The notes under the pieces are model-generated. The model had not been told where the DNA came from and did no database searches. It saw only the letters and a list, made by a program, of their open reading frames with translations. A DNA stretch of 42,457 nt from Flemingiibacterium sp045636145 (lineage in GTDB: Bacteria; Bacillota; Clostridia; Oscillospirales; CAG-272): positions 1 to 42,457 of the forward strand of contig JAZTWV010000039.1 of NCBI GenBank assembly GCA_045636145.1, in the 5' to 3' direction. This document shows, one piece after another, positions 7,965-16,094 of the stretch; positions within the stretch are counted from its first letter, which is position 1, and the number at the start of each line of letters is the position of its first letter. The position numbers and the translations under genes are program-made.

Positions 7965-8942
7965 CTATATTATTCCAAGCAGTATAGCTCGCATTTCCTC
8001 ACGGGTGGTTGCCGTGTTAAGTGCACCTCTTGCACCAGCCCCCCCTCTGATTCCTTTAAGATACCAGGAAAGCTGTCCCCGTGATTGGAGCACTCCCAGC
8101 TTCTCGCCCTTTTCCAAAACCGCTGTGTCAAGCTGACGCAGTGCCGTTTCGATACGCTCTCTGTTTGTGGGGGGAGTGTATTCTTCGCCGTACAGTGCCG
8201 CGCGTATTTCTGAGAATATCCACGGATTGCCCATTGCGCCACGCCCCACCATGACAGCATCACAGCCTGTACGCTCAAACATACGCACAGCATCGGCGCC
8301 GGAGAATATCTCGCCGTTGCCGATAACGGGTACTGACAGCGCATTTTTTATTTTTGCTATTTCATCAAAATTTATGGGAGCAGAGAAGCGACCCTCACGT
8401 GTCCTGCCGTGAACGGTCACGGCATCAGCTCCTGCGGCTTCCATTCTTTTTGCAAATTCAACCCCACAGATGCCGGCCTCGTCCCAGCCAATACGCATTT
8501 TTACGGTGACGGGGATATCGCACGCCGCGCTTGACACCGATTTCTTAACTTCACGGACGATAGATTCCGCAAGCAGGGGATTTTTTAAAAGTGCCGAGCC
8601 TTCGCCGTTGTTTGCAACCTTGGGTGCAGGACATCCCATGTTTATGTCGATTGAAAGGGGACGTTTTGCGCTTCGGCAGTGCTTGTAGCTTGCCGTGGCG
8701 ATCTTTTCGGCGGCTTCCGCCATTATTTCAGGCTCTGAGCCGAATATCTGTACCGCCGCAGGCTCATCCGGAAAGAGTTCGCCCAGTGCCGCGGTTTTTT
8801 TATCCTCAAAATGGATGGCTTTTGCCGACAGCATCTCGGTGTAAACAAGCTCTGCGCCAAAATCCTTACATATATCGCGAAAGGCGTGGTCGGTTACGCC
8901 TGCCATGGGCGCAAGGCACACCTTGTAAGACAGTTTTTGCAT
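7965..8942 (-). CDS. dusB: tRNA-dihydrouridine synthase (DusB type)
   Basis: 325 residues. This flavoenzyme reduces specific uridines in the tRNA D-loop to dihydrouridine. It has the LAPMAGVTD N-terminus, the catalytic cysteine in NMGCPAPKV, and the FMN-binding segments VKMRIGWDE and VIGNGEIF. I place the start at the ATG at 8942, because GGAGA lies just upstream of it; an ATG at 8960 has no such site. It heads the minus-strand operon dusB, sigma, anti-sigma, phosphoesterase. Pairing of dusB with unrelated regulatory genes is common in bacteria. Confidence 0.93.
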   Translation of the reverse strand: MQKLSYKVCLAPMAGVTDHAFRDICKDFGAELVYTEMLSAKAIHFEDKKTAALGELFPDEPAAVQIFGSEPEIMAEAAEKIATASYKHCRSAKRPLSIDINMGCPAPKVANNGEGSALLKNPLLAESIVREVKKSVSSAACDIPVTVKMRIGWDEAGICGVEFAKRMEAAGADAVTVHGRTREGRFSAPINFDEIAKIKNALSVPVIGNGEIFSGADAVRMFERTGCDAVMVGRGAMGNPWIFSEIRAALYGEEYTPPTNRERIETALRQLDTAVLEKGEKLGVLQSRGQLSWYLKGIRGGAGARGALNTATTREEMRAILLGII

Positions 8943-9060
8943 ATTATCTCCAAAAAGCATTATTATTTTTTATTTTATCGCACTTTTATTAACGTGAAAT
9001 GAACAAATCAATATCTGAATGTCAATATTGCGGTTATTTTTATGAACACTTATGCATAAA

Positions 9061-9104
9061 CATAGTGTGTTACCAAGTTTAAGCTTGAAAGGATGCACAC
9101 TATG
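9061..9104 (+). promoter_or_regulatory. Inverted repeat enclosing the RBS and start codon of the GH18 gene
   Basis: CATAGTGTG at 9061-9069 is exactly complementary to CACACTATG at 9096-9104, which contains the ATG start. The ribosome binding site GAAAGGA lies in the loop. Folding would hide the start codon, so translation may be regulated, or the repeat may be an operator. Confidence 0.4.
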
Positions 9105-10349
9105 TATATTTATACCGTTTCATCCGGCGACACACTTGCTTCCATATCGAATCGTACAGGGGTTGTGCCAAGCGTCATACAAAACGCCAACGCGTTGACA
9201 CCGCCGTTCTCGCTGACCCCCGGAGAGGCACTTCTTATACTTGATGATGCCGAGATATATACCGTGCGAGAGGGGGACAGCGTATACAGTATAGCCGCCG
9301 AAAACGGAATTTCCGAGCGGCGGCTGTGGCAGTTAAATCCATCTCTTGGGGGCGGTACGGAGGTTTATCCGGGTCAAACGCTTATAGTCTCACTGCCCGA
9401 ATCCGAAACGCCCCTTGTGACTACCGGATACGCCTACACATTCATAAACGAAGCACTTCTTCGCACAACACTTCCGTATCTTGACTATCTTGCTGTTTTC
9501 AGCTACGGATTCAGACCTGACGGAAGTCTTGTACCTGCGGATGATGAAAAAATGATAGCTCTTGCAAGGGAGTACGGCACTTCACCCATGCTGGTGCTGA
9601 CCTCTATCGGAGATGACGGCACATTTTCCTCCGAGGCGGTGTCGCAGATGCTAAGTAGTCCCGAGGTGCGCCGCACACTTATTGAAAACTTGACTGAGAC
9701 TGCCGCAAGTAAGGGATATTCGGCGGTAAACTCAGACCTTGAATATATTCCGGGAGAGAACAGGGATGACTACAGCGAGTTTATAAGGGAGCTTGCCGCA
9801 TCACTTGACAGAGAGGGCATCGAGCTTACCGTATCACTTCCGCCAAAAACCTCAGACAATCAGAGAGGACTTCTTTACGAGGGGATAGACTATGCCGCTC
9901 TTGGGGAAGCCGCTGATCGCGTACTGCTTATGACTTATGAGTGGGGATATACCTACTCCGAGCCGCGTGCTGTTGCTCCAATAGGCAATGTGCGCGCAGT
10001 GGTAGATTACGCGCTCAGCGTTATACCACGCGAAAAGATAGATATGGGGATTCCAAACTATGGCTATGATTGGCAGCTTCCGTTTGTGCAGGGAACAGCG
10101 GCAAGATCCCTTGGAAATCTCGCCGCAAGAGAGCTTGCCGTGGAGCGCGGTGTGCCGATAATGTATGACAGTGAGGCACAGACACCTTATTTCAATTATA
10201 CAGCCGAGGACGGCACGGCACACGAGGTGTGGTTTGAGGATCCGCGCTCAATCGAAGCTAAGCTTGCGTTGGCGAGGGAAAAAGGTCTTTCGGGCATTGG
10301 TGTTTGGCAGATAATGCGGTGGTTTCCCGGACTGTGGCTTCAGGTGTAG
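9102..10349 (+). CDS. LysM-GH18 glycoside hydrolase (SleL/YaaH type)
   Basis: 415 residues. Two LysM repeats (about residues 2-47 and 52-97) bind peptidoglycan. The GH18 domain keeps Asp212 and Glu214 in NSDLEYI as the likely catalytic pair, and the conserved LLMTYEWG and GIPNYGYDWQLP segments. Related enzymes are N-acetylglucosaminidases that act on spore cortex during germination and reach the spore without a signal peptide; none is seen here. This suggests a spore-former or a recent descendant. Start chosen at 9102 because GAAAGGA is correctly spaced; an ATG at 9093 is too close to it. No clear sigma-A promoter is visible. Confidence 0.88.
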   Translation: MYIYTVSSGDTLASISNRTGVVPSVIQNANALTPPFSLTPGEALLILDDAEIYTVREGDSVYSIAAENGISERRLWQLNPSLGGGTEVYPGQTLIVSLPESETPLVTTGYAYTFINEALLRTTLPYLDYLAVFSYGFRPDGSLVPADDEKMIALAREYGTSPMLVLTSIGDDGTFSSEAVSQMLSSPEVRRTLIENLTETAASKGYSAVNSDLEYIPGENRDDYSEFIRELAASLDREGIELTVSLPPKTSDNQRGLLYEGIDYAALGEAADRVLLMTYEWGYTYSEPRAVAPIGNVRAVVDYALSVIPREKIDMGIPNYGYDWQLPFVQGTAARSLGNLAARELAVERGVPIMYDSEAQTPYFNYTAEDGTAHEVWFEDPRSIEAKLALAREKGLSGIGVWQIMRWFPGLWLQV

Positions 10350-10389
10350 TAAGGCACTGCAAAGTGGTATGAGAAAGTAAAAATATATC

Positions 10390-10418
10390 TTGACAAAACG
10401 GCTCTTGGGGTGTATAAT
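10390..10418 (+). promoter_or_regulatory. Consensus sigma-A promoter of the transketolase genes
   Basis: TTGACA (10390-10395), 17 bp, TATAAT (10413-10418). A perfect match in both boxes suggests strong constitutive expression. Confidence 0.9.
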
Positions 10419-10480
10419 AAACACAGTATGTCCATGGTTTAGGATATTGCGAAATAATACATTCCAAGGAGGAACAAAAA

Positions 10481-11320
10481 ATGGTTGAATCCCGCAAAAC
10501 CGAGCTTTCGCGTATTGCTTATGAGATTCGCCGCGGCGCACTCACCGCTGTATATTCGGCGGCAAGCGGACATCCGGGCGGATCGCTTTCAATCGCGGAT
10601 ATTCTCGCTTACCTCTATTTTGAGGAAATGAACATTGATCCAGAGAATCCCGGAAAGGCTGACCGTGACCGCTTCGTGCTCTCAAAGGGTCATGCATCCC
10701 CCGGTATCTATTCTGCACTTGCAAACCGCGGATTTTTCCCGGTTGATGACCTTAAGACTTTCCGTCAGCACGACAGCGTGCTCCAGGGTCATCCCGATAT
10801 GAAGCATATTCCCGGTATTGATATGACCACCGGTTCTCTCGGCCTCGGTATCTCCGCTGCCTGCGGTATGGCTCTCGGCGCAAAGCTGAACGGTATCAAC
10901 AACCGTGTATGGGCTATCGTTGGCGACGGCGAGAGCGAAGAGGGGCAGGTTTGGGAGGCTGCTATGTTTGCCGCTCACTATAAGCTTGACAATCTGGCTA
11001 TTTTCCTTGACTTCAACGGTCTCCAGATAGATGGTGCAGTTACCGACGTTATGAACCCCACCCCCCTTGATAAGAAGTTCGAGGCGTTCGGCTGGAACGT
11101 TATCACCATCGACGCACACGACTTCGACGCTATCGAGGCGGCTTGCAAGGCTGCCAAGGAATGTAGTGGCAAGCCTACCGCCATTATTGCCAAGTCCGTT
11201 AAGGGCAAGGGCGTTTCCTACATGGAAAACAACGTATCGTGGCATGGAGCTGCTCCGAAGCAGGAACAGTATGAGCAGGGCATGGCTGAGCTTGATGCTG
11301 TCATCGCTTCGCTTAAATAA
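10481..11320 (+). CDS. Transketolase, N-terminal subunit
   Basis: 279 residues, thiamine diphosphate-binding half of a split transketolase, which moves two-carbon units between sugar phosphates in the non-oxidative pentose phosphate pathway. Visible features are SAASGHPGGSLS near the start, LSKGHASPG, TGSLGLGISAACGMA, and the TPP/Mg motif GDGESEEGQVWE. AAGGAGG precedes the ATG. The C-terminal half is encoded 18 bp downstream. Split transketolases are common in Clostridia and archaea, so this is not a broken gene. Confidence 0.94.
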   Translation: MVESRKTELSRIAYEIRRGALTAVYSAASGHPGGSLSIADILAYLYFEEMNIDPENPGKADRDRFVLSKGHASPGIYSALANRGFFPVDDLKTFRQHDSVLQGHPDMKHIPGIDMTTGSLGLGISAACGMALGAKLNGINNRVWAIVGDGESEEGQVWEAAMFAAHYKLDNLAIFLDFNGLQIDGAVTDVMNPTPLDKKFEAFGWNVITIDAHDFDAIEAACKAAKECSGKPTAIIAKSVKGKGVSYMENNVSWHGAAPKQEQYEQGMAELDAVIASLK

Positions 11321-11338
11321 GATGGGGAGGACATAAAA

Positions 11339-12277
11339 ATGGCAGATAAAATAGCTACTCGCGAAGCGTATGGCGCGGCTCTTGCCGAGTTCGGCGCAAA
11401 ATACGAAAATCTCGTTGTTCTTGACGCTGACCTTGCGGCGGCAACCAAGACAGGTATGTTCAAGAAAGCGTTCCCCGACAGATTCTTTGACTGCGGTATC
11501 GCAGAGGGAAATATGATGGTAGTTGCGGCTGGTCTTTCCACCACCGGCTACATACCCTTTGCTTCCACCTTCGCAATGTTTGCGGCAGGCAGAGCATTTG
11601 AGCAGGTGCGCAACGCTATCGGTTATCCTCACCTGAATGTTAAGATCGGTGCTACTCACGGCGGTATTTCCGTTGGTGAGGACGGTGCTACTCATCAGTG
11701 CCTTGAGGATTTCGGCACTATGCGTACAATTCCCGGTATGGTCGTTATGCAGCCGGCTGACGCTGTTGAAGCACGTCTTATGGTTGAAGCGGCTATCAAG
11801 CATGAGGGTCCCTGCTATATGCGTTTCGGACGCTATGCTGTTCCCACACTCTTCGGCGACGACTACAAGTTCGAGCTTGGCAAGGGCGTTGTAATGGCAG
11901 ACGGCAAGGATGTAACTCTCGTTGCTACGGGTCTTATGGTTGAGCAGGCACTTGCGGCTCGCGAGCTTCTCGCGGCTGAGGGTATTTCTGCAAGAGTGGT
12001 AAATATTCACACCATCAAGCCTCTTGACGCAGACCTCATCCTCAAGTGTGCGGCTGACACAGGTGCTATCGTTACAGCCGAGGAGCACAACATTATCGGC
12101 GGTCTCGGCTCTGCGGTATGCGAGTGCGTATCCGGCGCAAATCCCGTGCCTGTAATGCGTGTTGGCGTTGAGGATCAGTTCGGTAAGTCCGGCAAGGTTC
12201 CTCCGTTGCTTGAATTCTACGGTCTTACTGCGGCAAATATTGCAGCTAAGGCAAAAGATGCTATCAAGCTTAAGTAA
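11339..12277 (+). CDS. Transketolase, C-terminal subunit
   Basis: 312 residues, pyrimidine-binding and C-terminal domains of the split transketolase. It has the FFDCGIAEGNMM segment with the glutamate that activates the cofactor, and THGGISVGEDGATHQ, typical of this subunit. GGGGAGG precedes the ATG. The two subunits are expected to form a heterotetramer. The gene is followed by a block of four hairpins. A DXS-like protein is less likely given the partner gene. Confidence 0.93.
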   Translation: MADKIATREAYGAALAEFGAKYENLVVLDADLAAATKTGMFKKAFPDRFFDCGIAEGNMMVVAAGLSTTGYIPFASTFAMFAAGRAFEQVRNAIGYPHLNVKIGATHGGISVGEDGATHQCLEDFGTMRTIPGMVVMQPADAVEARLMVEAAIKHEGPCYMRFGRYAVPTLFGDDYKFELGKGVVMADGKDVTLVATGLMVEQALAARELLAAEGISARVVNIHTIKPLDADLILKCAADTGAIVTAEEHNIIGGLGSAVCECVSGANPVPVMRVGVEDQFGKSGKVPPLLEFYGLTAANIAAKAKDAIKLK

Positions 12278-12292
12278 TTTTGAATATGAAAA

Positions 12293-12322
12293 GGAGGTGT
12301 TGCGACTTAGCGCAACACCTCC
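12293..12322. terminator. 12-bp perfect hairpin, first of a block of four
   Basis: GGAGGTGTTGCG (12293-12304) pairs perfectly with 12311-12322 around ACTTAG. The plus-strand side lacks a T run. On the minus strand TTTT follows, so it may end the convergent CDP-alcohol phosphatidyltransferase transcript. The 5' arm contains a perfect Shine-Dalgarno-like AAGGAGGTG. Confidence 0.6.
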
Positions 12323-12357
12323 AATAAAATACAGCTTGTCACCCATTGATGGTTCCA

Positions 12358-12409
12358 TTTTTGTGTGCTATGCACACAAAAACCGCTGTATTTGGGCGCA
12401 TACGCGCCC
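12358..12409. other. Two consecutive perfect hairpins
   Basis: An 11-bp stem (12358-12368 with 12372-12382, loop TAT) is followed by a 6-bp GC stem (12394-12399 with 12404-12409, loop ATAC). With the flanking hairpins they make a highly structured 157-bp spacer between convergent genes. Confidence 0.6.
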
Positions 12410-12449
12410 GGGGCTGCCGCAAGTTTTCAACTTGCAACAGCCCCTTTTT
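12410..12449 (+). terminator. Rho-independent terminator of the transketolase operon
   Basis: Two-tier hairpin: GGGGCTG with CAGCCCC (12410-12416, 12438-12444) enclosing GCAAGTT with AACTTGC (12419-12425, 12429-12435), then five T. Strong terminator on the plus strand. Confidence 0.9.
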
Positions 12450-12466
12450 GTATATGTCATTACTAT

Positions 12467-12991
12467 CTACCCGTGCCTGCGCCCGAGTCTTGCCGCCCCT
12501 GCGTGAACCGACAGCTCATGTGCCGCCGCCACAAATGACACGGCACACACCGTGATGCATAAGGCGGTGAATATCCTTGTACCTACAAAATAGGGGACAG
12601 CGAACATCACAACTCCCGTAAGCTTGTTTAAAACAGTGTGCAGGGATGCGAATTTTTTGTGCTTTACTGCCGCCGTGCCGTAGGAAATCAGGCGGAGGAA
12701 GAATATTACGCCCACCGCTATCCATATGGGGCGCGGAAGAACGGTAAAGAGCGTGGGGAAGAGCTTTGTAAGCATGACGGCGTAGAAAAGCAGGTCTGCC
12801 GCGCTGTCAAGCTTCTTTCCAATCTCGGAGGAAGCATTGAAGCGGCGCGCGATGAAGCCGTCAAGCACATCCGTTAAGCCCGAGAGGGTATAAATGACGT
12901 AAAACACCGCGGTGAGCGGCTTTATAAATATAAGCAAAAGACTGCCGACAATGCGAAGCAAAGTCAGAATATTTGGAATCATGCGTATCAT
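12467..12991 (-). CDS. CDP-alcohol phosphatidyltransferase (PgsA-like)
   Basis: 174 residues, integral membrane. The CDP-alcohol phosphotransferase signature D-x2-DG-x2-AR-x8-G-x3-D-x3-D is complete (Asp41, Asp44, Gly45, Ala48, Arg49, Gly58, Asp62, Asp66). The most likely reaction is transfer of a phosphatidyl group from CDP-diacylglycerol to glycerol 3-phosphate (phosphatidylglycerol phosphate synthase) or to a related alcohol such as glycerol of cardiolipin. Four or more membrane spans are apparent. The start ATG has AGAGG upstream. It stands alone between two plus-strand blocks, with its own promoter. Confidence 0.85.
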   Translation of the reverse strand: MIRMIPNILTLLRIVGSLLLIFIKPLTAVFYVIYTLSGLTDVLDGFIARRFNASSEIGKKLDSAADLLFYAVMLTKLFPTLFTVLPRPIWIAVGVIFFLRLISYGTAAVKHKKFASLHTVLNKLTGVVMFAVPYFVGTRIFTALCITVCAVSFVAAAHELSVHAGAARLGRRHG

Positions 12992-13023
12992 GGATTTACC
13001 TCTGTGATTTTAATACTTATTAT

Positions 13024-13052
13024 ATTTTATCATAATATTTTTTATTTTTCAA
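13024..13052 (-). promoter_or_regulatory. Sigma-A promoter of the phosphatidyltransferase gene
   Basis: On the minus strand TTGAAA (13052-13047), 17 bp, TAAAAT (13029-13024), about 33 bp upstream of the start codon. Confidence 0.7.
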
Positions 13053-13133
13053 TAGTTTTGACCAAAATATGGGCGCTTAATTACTATTATAATGTTTGAG
13101 CAGACAATTTTGTAAATAAAATTTAATTTACTA

Positions 13134-13162
13134 TTGACCGAAAGTCCCGTTTGTGCTATAAT
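13134..13162 (+). promoter_or_regulatory. Sigma-A promoter of fhs
   Basis: TTGACC (13134-13139), 17 bp, TATAAT (13157-13162). It would give a leader of about 58 nt that contains the hairpin at 13189-13212. Confidence 0.85.
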
Positions 13163-13188
13163 ATACCCATAAGAATACTTTTATGTGG

Positions 13189-13212
13189 AGAAAGGAATAC
13201 GGATTCCTTTCT
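13189..13212 (+). promoter_or_regulatory. Perfect 10-bp leader hairpin upstream of the fhs RBS
   Basis: AGAAAGGAAT (13189-13198) pairs with ATTCCTTTCT (13203-13212) around an ACGG loop, 3 bp before AAGGAG. The 5' arm contains an AAAGGA that looks like a second ribosome binding site. It may stabilise the mRNA or be a protein site. Confidence 0.45.
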
Positions 13213-13227
13213 ATAAGGAGATTTACT

Positions 13228-14901
13228 ATGAAAACAGACATTCAGATCGCACAGGAAGCTAAGATGCTTCCCATCGGCAAGGTTGCCGAAAAGCTTGGCG
13301 TTACCGAGGACGAGCTTGAGTACTACGGTAAGTACAAGGCGAAGATAAACGACGAGTTTATCAAGCGTACCGCCGACAAGCCCTACGGTAAGCTTATACT
13401 TGTTACCGCTATCAACCCCACCCCCGCAGGTGAGGGCAAGACCACCACATCCGTAGGTCTCGGAATGGCGATGGAAAAGATCGGCAAGAAGACGGTTATC
13501 GCGCTTCGCGAGCCTTCTCTCGGTCCGGTATTCGGCGTTAAAGGCGGCGCGGCAGGCGGCGGATATGCTCAGGTAGTACCTATGGAGGACATCAACCTCC
13601 ATTTCACCGGCGACTTCCACGCTATCACCGCGGCAAACAATCTTCTCTGCGCTATCCTTGACAATCATCTCCAGCAGGGCAACGAGCTTGGCATCGACCC
13701 TCGCCGCGTAGTTGTTATCCGCTGTACCGACACAAACGACCGTGCGCTTCGCAACTGCGTTATCGGTATGGGCGGCAAGCTTTCCGGCGTCGTGCGCGAG
13801 GATCACTTCCAGATCACCGTTGCTTCCGAGGTTATGGCTATCCTCTGTCTTGCAGAGTCTATCTCTGACCTTAAGAAGCGTCTTGGCAATATTCTTGTTG
13901 CATACAAGTATGACGGCACTCCCGTATACGCACGCGACATCAAGGCTGAAGGCTCTATGACAGCACTTCTTAAGGATGCTATCAAGCCGAACCTTGTTCA
14001 GACTCTCGAAAATACTCCTGCTATCATTCACGGCGGTCCTTTTGCAAACATCGCTCACGGCTGTAACTCCATAAGAGCTACAAAGCTTGCTCTTAAGCTT
14101 GGTGACTACTGCGTTACCGAGGCAGGCTTCGGTGCAGACCTTGGTGCTGAGAAGTTCCTTGACATCAAGTGCCGCAAGGCAGGTCTTGCTCCCTCTGCTA
14201 TCGTTCTTGTTGCAACTGTACGTGCGCTGAAATATAACGGCGGCGTTCCCAAGACCGAGCTTAAGACTGAGAATATCGCGGCTCTCGAAAAGGGTATTGT
14301 AAATCTTGAGGCACATATCGAAAATCTCCAGAAGTACGGTGTGCCCGTAGTTGTTGCACTCAACCGCTTCGATACCGATACCGATGCAGAGCTTGAATTT
14401 ATCAGAAAAGCCTGCGAGGCGCGCGGGGCTGAGCTTGCTCTGTCCGAGGTATTCGCCAAGGGCGGCGAGGGCGGCATTGAGCTTGCCAAAAAGGTTGTTG
14501 CGGCTTGCGAGAAGCCCTCAAACTTCAAGGTGCTCTATCCCGACGAAATGTCCATCAAGGACAAGATCGCAACCGTTGCAAAGGAGATATACGGTGCTGA
14601 CAGCGTAGTATACGAGGCAGGTGCTGAGAAGCAGCTTTCCGAGATACTTGCTCTTGACGAGAAGTATTCGAGGTTCCCCGTATGTATGGCGAAGACTCAG
14701 TATTCGCTGTCCGACGATCCGGCAAAGCTTGGCAGACCTAAGGGATTCACCCTTACAGTGCGCGAGGTAAGACTTTCTGCCGGAGCTGAGTTCATCGTAG
14801 CTCTTACAGGTACTATCCTCACCATGCCCGGACTTCCGAAGATCCCTGCGGCGTACAACATTGATGTTGACGACGAGGGAAGAATCACCGGTCTGTTTTA
14901 A
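13228..14901 (+). CDS. fhs: Formate--tetrahydrofolate ligase
   Basis: 557 residues, normal family length. It makes 10-formyl-tetrahydrofolate from formate, THF and ATP, feeding purine synthesis (PurN uses this cofactor) and C1 metabolism. The nucleotide-binding loop TPAGEGKTTTSVGLG lies at about residues 64-78, and PSLGPVFGVKGGAAGGGYAQ follows, which is highly conserved in the family. The ATG at 13228 has AAGGAG upstream; an upstream in-frame start at 13183 would run through the leader hairpin. The last base of its stop codon is the first base of the tsaE start codon. Confidence 0.97.
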   Translation: MKTDIQIAQEAKMLPIGKVAEKLGVTEDELEYYGKYKAKINDEFIKRTADKPYGKLILVTAINPTPAGEGKTTTSVGLGMAMEKIGKKTVIALREPSLGPVFGVKGGAAGGGYAQVVPMEDINLHFTGDFHAITAANNLLCAILDNHLQQGNELGIDPRRVVVIRCTDTNDRALRNCVIGMGGKLSGVVREDHFQITVASEVMAILCLAESISDLKKRLGNILVAYKYDGTPVYARDIKAEGSMTALLKDAIKPNLVQTLENTPAIIHGGPFANIAHGCNSIRATKLALKLGDYCVTEAGFGADLGAEKFLDIKCRKAGLAPSAIVLVATVRALKYNGGVPKTELKTENIAALEKGIVNLEAHIENLQKYGVPVVVALNRFDTDTDAELEFIRKACEARGAELALSEVFAKGGEGGIELAKKVVAACEKPSNFKVLYPDEMSIKDKIATVAKEIYGADSVVYEAGAEKQLSEILALDEKYSRFPVCMAKTQYSLSDDPAKLGRPKGFTLTVREVRLSAGAEFIVALTGTILTMPGLPKIPAAYNIDVDDEGRITGLF

Positions 14902-15332
14902 TGAAAATTATCGAAAAGATCACAACCTGCGCCGACGAGACAGAACTCGTCGGCGCAGAGCTTGCAAGATATGTTCTTCAGGGCGGTACGGAATTTGTAG
15001 CACTGTTCGGTGATCTCGGAGCAGGTAAGACCGCATTCACAAGGGGATTCGCATCTGTGATCGCCCCCGGGGAAAATGTGTGCAGTCCCACTTATACCAT
15101 TGTCAACGAATATGAGGGTAAAGTGCCGCTGTTCCATTTTGATATGTACCGTATTGAGGACGAGGACGCCCTTGATTCTATCGGCTTTTACGATTATTTC
15201 GGGCGCGGTGTCATAATCACCGAATGGAGCGAGAATATCACTTACGCTCTGCCGCCTGTATACCTTAAGGTGACAATAGAGAAGCTTGGCGACAATGAGA
15301 GACGGATTTGTGCCGAGCTTGTTGAAGCCTGA
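14901..15332 (+). CDS. tsaE: tRNA threonylcarbamoyladenosine biosynthesis ATPase
   Basis: 143 residues. TsaE is the ATPase of the TsaBDE complex that makes t6A37 in tRNAs reading ANN codons. The P-loop GDLGAGKTAFTRG is near residue 40, and SPTYTIVNEYEG and the FHFDMYRIED motif follow. Start ATG overlaps the fhs stop (TAATG), so translation is probably coupled to fhs. tsaB follows 44 bp downstream; tsaD is not in the window. Confidence 0.95.
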   Translation: MKIIEKITTCADETELVGAELARYVLQGGTEFVALFGDLGAGKTAFTRGFASVIAPGENVCSPTYTIVNEYEGKVPLFHFDMYRIEDEDALDSIGFYDYFGRGVIITEWSENITYALPPVYLKVTIEKLGDNERRICAELVEA

Positions 15333-15376
15333 GGCGTTTACAAAGTACAAAATACTAACAAACAGGAATCGAAACA

Positions 15377-16075
15377 ATGCTGACACTTGCAATTGATACC
15401 ACCGCCAATACAGCTTCCGCCGCGCTTTGCAAAGACGGACGTCTGCTGTCCCTTTATACGGTGAACGGTCTGCTCACTCACAGCGAGACCATGCTGCCCA
15501 TGATTGAGAATATGCTTTCAAAATGTGCGCTCACTGCGGATGATATTGACCTTTATGCCGTTTCCGAGGGTCCCGGCTCTTTCACAGGCGTGCGCATCGG
15601 AGTTTCCCTTATAAAGGGGCTTGCATTTAACAAAAATAAGCCCTGCGTTGGTGTTTCCACCCTCGCCGCGCTTGCAAAAAATCTTGAGGGCTTTGATGGG
15701 TACATCGTACCCGTTACGGATGCGCGAAGAAATCAGGTGTATACTGCCGTGTTCCAAAACGGCAAGCGGCTGTGCGAGGATATGCTGATTCCCCTTGATG
15801 AGCTTCACGAAACGCTCCGAGGTATGGGAATTGAGCGGATTTTCCTCTGCGGTGACGGATACGATCTTGCAAAAAAATATTTTGAGGAAACGGATATAAC
15901 CGTACTTACAACTCCTGCGATTCTTATACCGCAAAATGCGCTGTCAGTGGCACTCGCGGGCGAGGAATTGCACAGATGCGGCGTAACAAAGACAGATTCT
16001 GCGCTGTCGGCGCACTATCTTCGTGCTTCACAGGCTGAGCGCGAGCGCGAGGAAAAGCTTAATGCCGGCAAATAA
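15377..16075 (+). CDS. tsaB: tRNA threonylcarbamoyladenosine biosynthesis protein TsaB
   Basis: 232 residues, ASKHA-fold protein that dimerises with TsaD in t6A synthesis. N-terminal LAIDTTANTASAALC and the VSEGPGSFTGVRIG segment are diagnostic. Usual neighbours in Firmicutes are rimI and tsaD; here the next gene is rpiB instead. Weak AGGA binding site upstream of the ATG. Confidence 0.93.
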   Translation: MLTLAIDTTANTASAALCKDGRLLSLYTVNGLLTHSETMLPMIENMLSKCALTADDIDLYAVSEGPGSFTGVRIGVSLIKGLAFNKNKPCVGVSTLAALAKNLEGFDGYIVPVTDARRNQVYTAVFQNGKRLCEDMLIPLDELHETLRGMGIERIFLCGDGYDLAKKYFEETDITVLTTPAILIPQNALSVALAGEELHRCGVTKTDSALSAHYLRASQAEREREEKLNAGK

Positions 16076-16094
16076 TTAAAAACGGAGAATACAC

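Noticed and set aside
10481..12277. Transketolase split read as a frameshifted gene
   Set aside because: Each half has its own ribosome binding site and start, matching the known two-subunit enzymes of Clostridia.
10682..12358. 558-residue open frame on the minus strand opposite the transketolase genes
   Set aside because: It lies fully antisense to two well-supported genes, has a cysteine/histidine-rich composition typical of mirrored codons, and no ribosome binding site or known domain.
13156..14316. 386-residue open frame opposite fhs
   Set aside because: Antisense shadow of a highly conserved gene; no domain or start signal.
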